Assembly: GCA_021815785.1 (NCBI GenBank)
Contig: JAKAZS010000025.1
Span: 1 to 35,864 of the forward strand
Length of the DNA: 35,864 bases
Source: a bacterium
GTDB taxonomy: Bacteria; Cyanobacteriota; Vampirovibrionia; Obscuribacterales; JAKAZS01
Direction: 5' to 3'
The notes below the pieces were generated by a model. That model searched no databases and was not told where the DNA came from. It saw only the letters and a program-made list of their open reading frames with translations. The translations under genes and the position numbers were made by a program. Positions 7,292 through 15,707 of the stretch are shown here, one piece after another; position 1 is the stretch's first letter, and each line of letters starts with the position of its first letter.

Positions 7292-8734
7292 TTATTTTTT
7301 TGCACTAAGAACTTTATAATTTTCCATTACTTCTTTAACAATTAAGCTAAAATCGCTCATAATTTTGGCTAAGTAATCCTGATTATCCGATTCAGCGTAA
7401 AGTCTTAACAACGGTTCGGTTCCACTAGGGCGTACTAATAGCCAGCTTTGTTTATCAATATAGAATTTCAAGCCATCTTTATCGCAAACTTTAGTTACTG
7501 ATAAATTTGCGATTGTTTTGGGTGGGTTTTCTTTTAATTTGGCCATAATTTCTTTGGGCTGAATGTTATTAAGTTTGAAATCTTCACGAGCCTGGTGTAA
7601 TTCCATTTTAAGGTCAGTAAGTAATTCTTGCCAAATCTTGGATAATGGTTTGTTTTCATAGGCAATCATTTCTAGGATTAAAAGATCCGCTAATAAACCA
7701 TCTTTTTCAGGAATATGGCCTTTAACCGATAATCCGCCTGATTCTTCACCACCAATTAAAACATTGCCATTGCGCATGGCTTCGCCAACATATTTAAAGC
7801 CAACCGGAGTTTCAATAATTTCGAGGTTAAAATGACTGGCTAATTTATCTAATAAATGGGTTGTGGCTACGGTTCTTACAATGGAGCCAGATAATTTACG
7901 GTTTTTCACTAAATGATAGGTAAGTAAGCACAAGACCTGATTGGGTGTTAAAAAAGAGCCGGTTTCATCAATGATCGCAAACCTATCGGCGTCACCATCG
8001 GTAGCTATTCCAGCGTGAAGTTTCTGGTCTTTAACCAGTTGCATTAATTCTTTTAGGTATTGGGGTTTGGGTTCAGGCATACCACCACCAAAGAGCGGAT
8101 CTCGGTTCTGGTGTAAGACAGTAGCCTTAATATTTAATTCGGATAAAACCTGGCTTAAGAAAATGCGGCTGGTGCTGAATAAGGCATCAAAGCCAATATT
8201 AAATTTATGTTTATGGATCATATCCTGGTTGACCATAGCTTTTAAAGCGTCAAGATATTCACGGCGAATGTCAAATTTAGCAATTTGGGCAGGGTTGTAA
8301 ATTAATTCACGGTCTTCAATATCGGCCATATAATTTACAATTTCATTAGTTATAGCTGCTGTAGCTGGGCCACCATAGTTTGGTATATATTTAATACCAC
8401 AGTATTCGGGTGGATTATGTGAAGCTGTAAATTGTAAGGCACCGGCAGTTTCACTGTGGCAAGCGGCATAAGCCACTGCTGGAGTTGGAAGATCTTCGAC
8501 AGAAATTTTAACGTTAATGCCTTCGCTTTCCAAAACTTTAGCCGCAAATAAGGCAAATTCGTCAGCTAAAAATCTGGTATCATAGCCAATTAGCACTGGT
8601 GGCTTTTTATTGTTTTTGTAATAATTAACTTTAACATATTGAGCAATGGCTAAAGTTACTTTCTGAACGTTGGCAAAGGTAAAATCCCAGGCAATTATAG
8701 CGCGCCAGCCGTCAGTACCAAATTCTATCGACAT
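7292..8734 (-). CDS. Phosphoglucomutase/phosphomannomutase (alpha-D-phosphohexomutase)
   Basis: This 480-residue enzyme moves phosphate between the 1 and 6 positions of a hexose, supplying sugar-1-phosphates for polysaccharides or glycogen. All four family motifs are present: the phosphoserine loop TASHNPPE (Ser105), the metal loop DGDADR (246-251), the sugar loop GGEESGG and the phosphate loop RPSGTEPLLRLYAE near the end. The N-terminus FGTDGWRAII is also typical. Whether glucose, mannose or glucosamine phosphate is preferred cannot be told. Its ATG overlaps the stop of the preceding gene (TAATG), with GGAGG just upstream, so it is coupled to the unknown gene before it. Confidence 0.93.
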   Translation of the reverse strand: MSIEFGTDGWRAIIAWDFTFANVQKVTLAIAQYVKVNYYKNNKKPPVLIGYDTRFLADEFALFAAKVLESEGINVKISVEDLPTPAVAYAACHSETAGALQFTASHNPPEYCGIKYIPNYGGPATAAITNEIVNYMADIEDRELIYNPAQIAKFDIRREYLDALKAMVNQDMIHKHKFNIGFDALFSTSRIFLSQVLSELNIKATVLHQNRDPLFGGGMPEPKPQYLKELMQLVKDQKLHAGIATDGDADRFAIIDETGSFLTPNQVLCLLTYHLVKNRKLSGSIVRTVATTHLLDKLASHFNLEIIETPVGFKYVGEAMRNGNVLIGGEESGGLSVKGHIPEKDGLLADLLILEMIAYENKPLSKIWQELLTDLKMELHQAREDFKLNNIQPKEIMAKLKENPPKTIANLSVTKVCDKDGLKFYIDKQSWLLVRPSGTEPLLRLYAESDNQDYLAKIMSDFSLIVKEVMENYKVLSAKK

Positions 8735-9684
8735 TATAAACCTCCAATGTTTAATGATTGTTTTGTGAAAATTTTCTTGTTGAGGCAGAAATTTACTGAA
8801 TCCCAGGCGCTAAAATAATTGGAGCGCTTCGTTGGGGTATGGTTATTCATAAGACCAATTTTATCCGGTTTGAATATTTTAATATCCTCAATTGTTGTAA
8901 AATCTAGATAATTTCCGCAATTGCCCCAAAAGCGAAAGAGTTTGTTGGGATAAGGGGAAAAAGGTATTGACCTTTGCGCTGTTTGGGGTCGAAAATCACG
9001 TTGTTTTAGTTTTTCGCCAAATTTGAGTAAGTCTTTAAATTGGTTGATTAATAAATCATTTTTTTTGATTGACTGATAGTAAGTGCAAATTTTTATTCCT
9101 GAAAATAAATAGATGTTGTAAAAGGTGATCCGTAAATTATTTAAATCATTAATAATTTTTTGTTCAATGATAAACTCATCATTTAAATTAATGATTTTGG
9201 TATATTCATTAGATTGATAATTAATATAACCAGCATCATTAAGGATTAATTTTTTGGTCTTAAGGTCGAGGATATTATTAAAGGCGTCCGTTAACTTAAA
9301 ATTGCCTTGAGACGATTGACTGATTTTAAATTTTATTTGTTGGTTTGGGTTATAGGCAGTTAGTTTAACAATTTGCGCATTAATACTGTGACAAATAATT
9401 TTGGTGGAATTAGCTAAATAAATGATTTTCGAAGTCACATTATTAGCTTGCATGGTTAATAAGGCTGTATTTAAGCCGTTGGAGTTATTCTTGATAAATT
9501 CTGGAATTGGCTTATCGGATTTAGGATTGGTTGTAAATGCTAGATTAAAATTGGGGTTTTGGGGTTGAAGAGTTTTGGCTTCGTTATTAGTATGGTTAAT
9601 CGCCAATTCAGGAAAACCACTATGTTGTATGCGCTTGAAGGCACTGTACTGGTGGCGGGGATAAGTTGTGGATAATATTGACAT
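8734..9684 (-). CDS. Hypothetical protein, Asn/Ile/Lys-rich
   Basis: I do not recognise this 316-residue protein. It has no signal peptide or membrane segment. The N-terminal 85 residues are Pro/Asn-rich and look disordered. Residues about 85-200 alternate short hydrophobic stretches (SKIIYLANSTKIICHS, LKTKKLILNDAGYINY) as in a beta-rich fold. A more helical and basic part (QSIKKNDLLINQFKDLLKF) follows, then a Phe/Trp-containing tail (KLFRFWGNCGNYLDF). It lies 13 bp after the preceding unknown gene and overlaps the phosphohexomutase start by one base, so it belongs to the same transcript. Confidence 0.6.
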   Translation of the reverse strand: MSILSTTYPRHQYSAFKRIQHSGFPELAINHTNNEAKTLQPQNPNFNLAFTTNPKSDKPIPEFIKNNSNGLNTALLTMQANNVTSKIIYLANSTKIICHSINAQIVKLTAYNPNQQIKFKISQSSQGNFKLTDAFNNILDLKTKKLILNDAGYINYQSNEYTKIINLNDEFIIEQKIINDLNNLRITFYNIYLFSGIKICTYYQSIKKNDLLINQFKDLLKFGEKLKQRDFRPQTAQRSIPFSPYPNKLFRFWGNCGNYLDFTTIEDIKIFKPDKIGLMNNHTPTKRSNYFSAWDSVNFCLNKKIFTKQSLNIGGL

Positions 9685-9697
9685 AACTTATAAAAAA

Positions 9698-10687
9698 TTA
9701 GCGTGCGTCTCCAGAATATCGAGAAACATTAGTTTCCAACCAGCCACGATTCTGGAGGGATTCGGCCATGCGTGTACCGTAAGTGCGTTCATCATACATG
9801 GCTACTGCAAACTGAGGCAAGGTTATTTTACCTTGTGAAATAAGCTGTTCAGCTAATTGCAATGAATTCATTTCTTTTTCAGTCACATAGCCAGCACCGA
9901 GGATTAAATCTTTAATAGGAATTTCTGGAGCAAAAGACATTTGATTTTTTAAAGCCTGGACTTCAGCTTCACTAATTATTTGAGAATATTGTAATAATTC
10001 AACTATTAATGGTAATGGCGGTGGGCCAGCTGGTTTAGCCTTTTTGGCCGTGCTGGCTGGTTCAACCCTTGGACTTACGGCTACATATACTTCTGGGTAG
10101 GATTCAATTATTGGCTTATGTGTTTCCGTAACTGGTTGACTTTCAGCTGGTAGGGTTTCACCTGATTTAGTTTCAACTGGTTCGGTTTGAGTGCTCGGCG
10201 GTAATGATGCTGGTTTGGCTTCAAGAGAAGGTTTGGCTGATGGAATAGTTGTAGCTTTAGGCGTTTCAATAGGTTCTTTGCCTAAATTTTCATTCAATAG
10301 AAAAGCCCTAGTGCCAACTAAGTCGTGGCTTAACCTTAAACGTGGCTTACGCAGGATAAAACCAGAATTTAAAATTGTAAAATATTCGGTTTTTAATTCC
10401 TGAGGATTAGTTGTTTTTAAAAAATTGCGGACAACTTTAAGATACTGGGCTACAACTAGGGTTGGTGAATCGGTATATAATAAACTTAGACATTGATAAT
10501 AATCAGCAATGATGTCTTCAGTTTCGTGTTTTAAAGGTGGTAAAAGGTCTGGAAAAATCTGGGTCAATTCTTTAGATGCGGTATGGACACCTTTGCGATC
10601 GGATAATTCCCAGCTTTGGCGTAAGGCTGCTGATAATATCTGACTTTCTAATTCGATACGATTAGCAGCAGATTGAGAAGCTTTCAT
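9698..10687 (-). CDS. Hypothetical protein with Pro-rich linker and C-terminal helical repeat domain
   Basis: This 329-residue protein has three parts. Residues 1-130 are helical (IELESQILSAALRQSWELSDRKG and following). Residues about 145-215 form a Pro/Ala/Thr/Glu-rich linker with repeated PVETK/PAESQPV-like units, and PAGPPPLPL closes it. Residues about 225-329 look like short helical repeats (LLQYSQIISEAEVQAL, ILGAGYVTEKEMNSL, LISQGKITLPQFAVA), reminiscent of the N-terminal repeats of GspE/MshE-type proteins. No ATPase part is present. A Shine-Dalgarno (AAAGGAA) precedes the ATG. It lies between the FHA gene and another unknown gene; a regulatory or scaffold role is only a guess. Confidence 0.62.
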   Translation of the reverse strand: MKASQSAANRIELESQILSAALRQSWELSDRKGVHTASKELTQIFPDLLPPLKHETEDIIADYYQCLSLLYTDSPTLVVAQYLKVVRNFLKTTNPQELKTEYFTILNSGFILRKPRLRLSHDLVGTRAFLLNENLGKEPIETPKATTIPSAKPSLEAKPASLPPSTQTEPVETKSGETLPAESQPVTETHKPIIESYPEVYVAVSPRVEPASTAKKAKPAGPPPLPLIVELLQYSQIISEAEVQALKNQMSFAPEIPIKDLILGAGYVTEKEMNSLQLAEQLISQGKITLPQFAVAMYDERTYGTRMAESLQNRGWLETNVSRYSGDAR

Positions 10688-10719
10688 TAAAATTCCTTTC
10701 TTTATTTGCTATAGATTGT

Positions 10720-11235
10720 TTAATTTTCATTTTTTTGAATTAAGGATAATTCAGTATGGCCAACTCTAATTTTATCACCAGCTTTTATTTCCTGACGTTT
10801 TAGTAAAGGATGACCATTTAAAAATGTACCATTGGTTGAGCTTAAATCTTCAAGCCAAAATTTACCGCTCTCAAAGGTAATCCAGGCATGATATCTTGAT
10901 GTAAAGGTATCATCTGAGATAACTACTTGATTGGATGCGTCACGGCCAATTTTAACTTTTTTGATATTTATTTGAAATTCAGTGTTGGTTTTAGGATTAA
11001 GTAAACGCATATTTTCCGGAAATTCGGATTGAGCGTTTTCGTCATCACAGGCTTTAAAATTTTCAAATTGCAAGCTCTTAACATCCAAATCAGTTACCGT
11101 TGAACAGTAAACACATTTTGACCTAGATGCGGTTTGACGTCCGCAACTAGGACAGGTATCATGACTATGAGTAGAGGATTTCAAAGTTTTTAAATATCTA
11201 AAAATAACCAACAAATTACTACTATAATATACCAA
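10720..11235 (-). CDS. Zinc-ribbon and FHA-domain protein
   Basis: FHA domains bind phosphothreonine peptides, so this protein should read signals from a Ser/Thr kinase. Residues 28-44 hold a zinc ribbon (CPSC then CVYC). The FHA domain covers about 90-168: GRD (97-99), SRYHA (conserved Ser113 and His116) and STNGTFLNG (Asn135). The first possible start is a TTG at 11235. The segment before CPSC has further in-frame TTG codons, so the true start may lie up to about 20 codons downstream. It follows the small zinc-ribbon gene by 33 bp. No kinase gene is visible in the window. Confidence 0.85.
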   Translation of the reverse strand: MVYYSSNLLVIFRYLKTLKSSTHSHDTCPSCGRQTASRSKCVYCSTVTDLDVKSLQFENFKACDDENAQSEFPENMRLLNPKTNTEFQINIKKVKIGRDASNQVVISDDTFTSRYHAWITFESGKFWLEDLSSTNGTFLNGHPLLKRQEIKAGDKIRVGHTELSLIQKNEN

Positions 11236-11268
11236 ATTTATTCATATTAGTCTTAAATTTGAATAAAA

Positions 11269-11622
11269 TTAAAGTTCGATAATTTCTGGTGATTTTACCC
11301 TATTATTAGTTGAAGCAGACTTGATTTCTTCTTTTTTACTGCGAAAACAGGCTGCGCAATAAACCGGTCGATGTCCTTTGGGTTGAAAAGGTACTTGGGT
11401 TGCACTGCCACATTCAGCACAATTAACACATGCGGTATTTTCGGGGCTAGATCCGCTTCTTTGAACCCGCATGAGGATGCGACAATTATGACAACGTTTG
11501 GGTACATTAATTAAGCTTTTAGCATGAAAAAACTCTTGCTCACCAGCCGTAAATAAAAATTCACAGTTACAGTCTTTGCAAATTAAAGTTTTATCCGTAA
11601 ATGACATATTTGTGACAACCAT
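11269..11622 (-). CDS. Small double zinc-ribbon protein (zf-trcl plus CxxC-x17-CxxC)
   Basis: This protein of about 117 residues has two zinc-binding modules. The first, residues 12-50, reads DKTLICKDC (Cys15, Cys18), then FTAGEQEFF, then KRCHNC (Cys44, Cys47), matching the zf-trcl type. The second has Cys68-x2-Cys71, exactly 17 residues, then Cys89-x2-Cys92 with VPFQPKGHRPVYC, matching the CxxC-x17-CxxC family. The function of both families is unknown; nucleic-acid binding is often assumed. Met6 (MSFTDK, ATG at 11607) is an equally plausible start. It lies 133 bp after tsaD and shortly before the FHA gene on the same strand. Confidence 0.85.
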   Translation of the reverse strand: MVVTNMSFTDKTLICKDCNCEFLFTAGEQEFFHAKSLINVPKRCHNCRILMRVQRSGSSPENTACVNCAECGSATQVPFQPKGHRPVYCAACFRSKKEEIKSASTNNRVKSPEIIEL

Positions 11623-11755
11623 TTTGACTAGTAAAATATTTAATTATATTTTTATATTATCATGATATTTTGCTTTGGCTTTATTAATACTGTTTATCCT
11701 GTGGAAAATACCATATAAATATGGTAGTAGGTCCATAGTTACATCAATATAATAG

Positions 11756-12739
11756 TTAGGCTAGCTGTTCAGATCGAGAAAATACAGTTGCATTATACGT
11801 TATTGGTTGTGGATTGAAATAAGCTGCACTAGCAATCATGGCTGCATTATCAGTGCAAAAATTGAGGTTCGGAAAATTAATCGGTATTTGAATGTTGTTT
11901 AAAAATTGTTGGCGAATAAAGTTATTAGCAGATACGCCACCACAGACTACTAATTTATTTGCTTTAAAATCATTGATTGCTTTTAAGGTTTTGGTCAATA
12001 AGGCTTGCGTTAAAGCTGATTGAGCGCAGGCGGCAACGCTTGCAGCATCGTATTGAGGATTCTTTTCACAGTAACGGTATATGTTAGTTTTAAGTCCGCT
12101 AAAACTAAAATCATAATTGCTTACTTTAGCTACTGGAAATTTAACATAGTTTAAATCCCCTGATTTGGCTAGGTTCTCTAATTCAGGGCCACCAGGATAT
12201 TTTAAGCTAAGGATGCGGGCAATTTTATCAAAGGCTTCCCCAATAGCATCATCAAGGCTTTCACCAATTAACTGTGATTTAGTATAGGACTCAAAAAGTC
12301 TAAGTTCAGTATGGCCACCACTAATTAATAAGGCTAGAAATGGCGGCTCTAAGTTACTTTCCAACAGGCAAGAACAAATATGTGCATAAAGATGATTGAC
12401 GCCAAGTAACGGTTTATTCCAGGCAAAGCTCAAGGCTTTAGCGGTATTTAAGCCGACCAGTAAAGTGCCAATTAAACCAGGACCTTGGGTACAGGCAATT
12501 GCACTTAAACTTGCCGGATTGATGTTACTGGTTGATAAAGCTGTTTCAAGCAAATCTGTAATTGCCTGAACATGGTATCTTGAGGCGATTTCTGGAACCA
12601 CGCCACCATATTTTTCATGCAGGTTAATTTGGCTTTCAATTTGTGACGTAATTATTTTTCGACCATTTTCGACAATAGCAATAGCTGACTCGTCACAACT
12701 GCTTTCAATTCCTAAGATAAGTTTATTGGTTATAGGCAT
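11756..12739 (-). CDS. tsaD: tRNA N6-adenosine threonylcarbamoyltransferase TsaD
   Basis: TsaD transfers the threonylcarbamoyl group from TC-AMP to A37 of ANN-decoding tRNAs, working with TsaB and TsaE. The 327-residue protein has the Kae1/TsaD hallmarks in order: GIESSCDES (10-18), GGVVPEIASRYH, the metal ligands HLYAH (His116 and His120), SGGHTEL, FPGGP-like KYPGGPELE, FSFSGLKTN, CGGVSANN and NFCTDNAAMIA carrying the last metal ligand Asp. The length is slightly under the usual 335-345 residues because the C-terminus is short. It heads the minus-strand gene run. A tRNA-Thr gene, whose ACG codon falls in the ANN class it would modify, lies 2.5 kb away, probably by chance. Confidence 0.96.
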   Translation of the reverse strand: MPITNKLILGIESSCDESAIAIVENGRKIITSQIESQINLHEKYGGVVPEIASRYHVQAITDLLETALSTSNINPASLSAIACTQGPGLIGTLLVGLNTAKALSFAWNKPLLGVNHLYAHICSCLLESNLEPPFLALLISGGHTELRLFESYTKSQLIGESLDDAIGEAFDKIARILSLKYPGGPELENLAKSGDLNYVKFPVAKVSNYDFSFSGLKTNIYRYCEKNPQYDAASVAACAQSALTQALLTKTLKAINDFKANKLVVCGGVSANNFIRQQFLNNIQIPINFPNLNFCTDNAAMIASAAYFNPQPITYNATVFSRSEQLA

Positions 12740-12856
12740 TAATGCGATAAATGATAGTTTGAATTTGTCGGGGTAATATTTCGTTAGGCGAAATTTGAAT
12801 ATTGGGTAAACGGGCTAATTAATCAAAGAATTAAGATTAAATTTTAAAATTTAATA

Positions 12857-12884
12857 TTGACATCCAATTGAATGGTGATATGAT
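12857..12884 (+). promoter_or_regulatory. Near-consensus sigma-70 promoter of the exported-protein cluster
   Basis: TTGACA at 12857-12862 is a perfect -35 box, and TATGAT at 12879-12884 is a good -10 at 16-bp spacing. This is the best promoter match in the window. It implies a 5' leader of about 110 nt before the ATG at 13006. Confidence 0.6.
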
Positions 12885-13005
12885 ATTGTAAATTAGTAAA
12901 AATTAATATTTTTGGTTTTGATTTTATAATATTTGGGTACAAATACTATAGCACATGTGTTTATGGATTTAGGTCAGCGTAAATTTTATTTTGGGGCTTT
13001 ATATT

Positions 13006-13665
13006 ATGCATAATATCTTCAGCAATTACTATCGATTTAATACAAGGATTTCATTATTTAGCCTCGTTTTGCTAAGTTTATTGTTAATACCAAATTGGGC
13101 TTTTGCACAAAGTGCTAATCCGTTTGATTTTAATTCGTCACCATATAATTCAGCTGGAGCTACCGGAAGTTATGGCAATACTTCACAAATGACTAGCAAT
13201 CAGACGATTGCACCATCGGTAAGTATCCCGACGATACCGCAGAATGTCCCTGGCCTTCAAAGCGCTCAAAATGGTCTTATGGGTATGAGTTCAGTAAATA
13301 TGTTGCCGTTTTCATCGGGTGGGTTTAGTTATGGATTTTCGATACTGCCAAGCCTGGCTGCTAGCATAGCTCCTGGGATGACGGGCGTTAATGATTATTA
13401 TGGATTTGGGATGTTGCCACCAGTATCGACTTCATCTTTTGATGGCAATATTTGCGATATGCCTTGTAAGACAACGGGATATTATGACCCTACGCTTACG
13501 GCGGCTAGTGGCGGTCCTAATTTTGGCAGTGGTTTTGGTGGTGGTTTTGGTTTGGGGTCATCATTATTTGGCAGTAGCTTTAATAGCATAACTAATATGT
13601 TTGGTGTAAGTGGAAGCAGTGTAAGTTCTGGGTTTAATAGCATATCCAATATGTTTGGATTTTAA
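13006..13665 (+). CDS. Exported low-complexity protein 1 (Gly/Ser/Asn/Phe-rich)
   Basis: This protein of about 219 residues has a clear Sec signal peptide (LFSLVLLSLLLIPNWAFA, cleavage before Gln) and no recognised domain. The mature part is Ser/Gly/Asn-rich with aromatic residues (SSGGFSYGFSILP, VNDYYGFGMLPP). It contains one Cys pair (CDMPC) and a Gly-Phe run (FGSGFGGGFGLG). Its end holds a short repeat, FNSITNMFG then FNSISNMFG, conserved also in DNA (13578-13603 and 13632-13657). I prefer ATG 13006 over the upstream TTG 12991, which lacks a signal-peptide role. It is first of three such genes and probably forms a surface or matrix material, by inference. Confidence 0.75.
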   Translation: MHNIFSNYYRFNTRISLFSLVLLSLLLIPNWAFAQSANPFDFNSSPYNSAGATGSYGNTSQMTSNQTIAPSVSIPTIPQNVPGLQSAQNGLMGMSSVNMLPFSSGGFSYGFSILPSLAASIAPGMTGVNDYYGFGMLPPVSTSSFDGNICDMPCKTTGYYDPTLTAASGGPNFGSGFGGGFGLGSSLFGSSFNSITNMFGVSGSSVSSGFNSISNMFGF

Positions 13666-13688
13666 AAAAGTTGAGGATTAGGATTGTT

Positions 13689-14369
13689 ATGATTAAATTG
13701 TCATTAAGTTTAGTAATGCTGGCCACAGTTTTTATAAGTAGTGTTAATGTGGTCTTTGCTCAATCAAGTTATGATTTGGGTAATTTGTCCGGCACATCTG
13801 CGACCCCTACCAGTAGTTCAGTTAATAGTTTAAATAGTTTCACTTCTTCAACTAATTCGGGCGCAGGAACTGTAAGTAATCCAATTTATAGTTCTAACGC
13901 ACCCATGTACCTTCAAGGTAATACGCTTTATTATTCCAATGGCACAACTACAACTATTAGCAATCCATCAGCATATTATTTAGCCGGATCTAATTTGCCG
14001 GTTACTTCAGCCACTAATTATTCGGTAAATACACTATACCAAGTCAGCACAACTCCTGGAGCAGCTCTGGCTCCTGTTACAACTACAGCGCCATTACCGC
14101 CAGCTAATACTCCGGTAACTACGCCAGGCAATGCGCCAGCCCCAACAACTGGAGTTGCCCCAGCTTATAATGCAGGAACGTTTGGTAATACTTCCAGTCC
14201 AACTGGTATAGGTACTATTAATCCTGGCGCTGCTGTACCTACTCCAACCGGGAGTCAAAACTTGGGTTTGCGCCCAGCTACTTCTAAAGGACTAGCGCCG
14301 GTATTTGGTGTTTTACCATTACCTTACTATGCTCCAGGTGGATCGGTGTATTTTGGTTATATTCCCTAA
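13689..14369 (+). CDS. Exported low-complexity protein 2 (Thr/Pro/Ser-rich)
   Basis: This protein of about 226 residues has a signal peptide (LSLSLVMLATVFISSVNVVFA, cleavage before Gln) and a mature part made of Ser/Thr/Asn, then Pro/Thr/Ala-rich sequence (APVTTTAPLPPANTPVTTPG). It ends in a hydrophobic aromatic tail (VLPLPYYAPGGSVYFGYIP). It has no Cys and no known domain. The ATG at 13689, with GAGGATTAGGA upstream, is preferred over TTG 13671, because the longer form only adds six residues. It lies 23 bp after gene 1. The Pro/Thr-rich part could be an extended, possibly glycosylated stalk; that is inference. Confidence 0.75.
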   Translation: MIKLSLSLVMLATVFISSVNVVFAQSSYDLGNLSGTSATPTSSSVNSLNSFTSSTNSGAGTVSNPIYSSNAPMYLQGNTLYYSNGTTTTISNPSAYYLAGSNLPVTSATNYSVNTLYQVSTTPGAALAPVTTTAPLPPANTPVTTPGNAPAPTTGVAPAYNAGTFGNTSSPTGIGTINPGAAVPTPTGSQNLGLRPATSKGLAPVFGVLPLPYYAPGGSVYFGYIP

Positions 14370-14417
14370 GTTTCTTTCTGCTATTTACTATGGTTTTTAA
14401 TTTAAAAGGATAATAAA

Positions 14418-15059
14418 ATGTTTAAAACTGGTTTTAATAAATTATTTGGTTTAAGAAATGTTTTAGGTTTAGCGATAATTATTAATTTGTTGGTTAACCC
14501 TTTATCAGCAAGTTATGCCCAGGGTTTTAATTCGTTGACCTCATTAATACCGGGATTGGGCGGATCAAATACGGTTGGGTATACGAATGGAACGCCAACG
14601 GGATTAACATCTCCGGGTAATATGTCGAGTATGCCTGGATTTAATTTGACTCCAGGAGCTATTTATCAGCAGTTAAATGGTTTACCACCAACAACTTTGG
14701 ATAGTTTTGTCTTTAGTTCTGGGGCAAATATGGAACAAATTTATGGTGATGAAGGTACTGGGGTGTTTGCTCAATCTGGCTTAGCGCCAACACCAGGGTT
14801 AGTAACTAATTCACCGTTAGCACCTACTCCAATTGAAGGTTTTGCGGCGCAAAATCGGATTGGCTGGGGTATAGCTAGCTCAACATCAAACTTGGGTCTA
14901 ACTACTGGTCACAACAGTTATATGCCTTCAGCCTGGGGCGCTGATGAATTTTTAATCCCTGGTGGTGAATGGGCTAATAGTGGAACTGGTGGGGTCTCGG
15001 GAATATTTGGCAGTCTTAGTAATATCGTTGGTGGGGCAGCCTTATTTGGTATGCCTTAA
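14418..15059 (+). CDS. Exported low-complexity protein 3 (Gly/Ser/Pro-rich)
   Basis: This 213-residue protein has a signal peptide (VLGLAIIINLLVNPLSASYA, cleavage before Gln) and a Gly/Ser/Thr/Pro-rich mature part with no known domain. FNSLTSLIPGLGG after the cleavage site recalls the FNSITNMFG repeat of protein 1, and the C-terminus is Gly-rich and hydrophobic (GIFGSLSNIVGGAALFGMP). A Shine-Dalgarno AAGGA precedes the ATG. It is the last of the three genes. All three mature chains begin with Gln at the predicted cleavage site, which suggests common descent or co-processing. Confidence 0.75.
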   Translation: MFKTGFNKLFGLRNVLGLAIIINLLVNPLSASYAQGFNSLTSLIPGLGGSNTVGYTNGTPTGLTSPGNMSSMPGFNLTPGAIYQQLNGLPPTTLDSFVFSSGANMEQIYGDEGTGVFAQSGLAPTPGLVTNSPLAPTPIEGFAAQNRIGWGIASSTSNLGLTTGHNSYMPSAWGADEFLIPGGEWANSGTGGVSGIFGSLSNIVGGAALFGMP

Positions 15060-15100
15060 TTAAAGCTTTGTTTAAGCGAGCCTTTGGCAATGTCGTTGTC

Positions 15101-15207
15101 TTTGCATATAGGAATTATGACTATTTTAAAAAGCCGATGACTTAACGGACCCGTCTTGGTGTTATTAGTGCGGTTTTTGCATATAGGAATTTTGGGATAT
15201 TTTTAAA

Positions 15208-15213
<6 letters not shown>
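15101..15213. repeat. Direct repeat downstream of tRNA-Thr, possibly a decayed tRNA tail
   Basis: A 16-bp exact repeat (TTTGCATATAGGAATT at 15101-15116 and 15176-15191) is followed in both copies by an A/T stretch and then AGCCGA, which in the second copy is the 3' end of tRNA-Thr on the minus strand. The period is about 75 bp, close to a tRNA length. The sequence between (15132-15175) weakly resembles a T-arm on the minus strand. This looks like a tandem duplication of the tRNA tail and its flank, one copy decayed. Confidence 0.5.
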
Positions 15214-15280
<67 letters not shown>

Positions 15281-15707
15281 AAAATTATTTAAAGTAGTAT
15301 ATTTCATTTTAAGATATATTTTTCTTAATTGGTAGTGTTTGGATAGTTAGAAATTATATTAACTTAAACTTTGGTCAATAGTAAAAGTAACTGAGGCTTT
15401 GAAAGTGTTTATTTAGTCGGTCAATTTGCGTAAATTTTTAAATCTATTAAACTTAAATTAATTTAATGTAATTTAAGCTATTTTTTAATATTTTTGGTTA
15501 TTACAGATAAGTACGGTCGTAAATTAATAAATAATCTTTAAACGTTAAGCCTTGTCAGTGAAATTTTATCAATAACGTAGACTTAGATGAAGGACTTACT
15601 TTTATCAGTAATTTCAACTTGCAAATATATTCATGAAAGTTAAGTTATACTTTATTTGGGTTTTGTAGTCATGATAAAATAATCGAAGATTTGCAGGTGA
15701 AAAAATA
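15281..15707. other. Intergenic region between tRNA-Thr and dut
   Basis: These 427 bp carry the tRNA promoter on the minus strand and presumably the promoter of the dut-dapB group on the plus strand. TATACT at 15646-15651 is a possible plus-strand -10 box without a good -35. The rest is AT-rich, and I see no small gene or recognisable RNA. Confidence 0.5.

Noticed and set aside
11703-11755. A possible RNA element between tsaD and the zinc-ribbon gene.
   Set aside because: No stable stem or conserved motif is visible in this short AT-rich gap.
13391-13591. An overlapping frame inside exported protein 1.
   Set aside because: It is a shadow of the Gly/Phe-rich coding sequence, without a ribosome site of its own; the main frame has the signal peptide.
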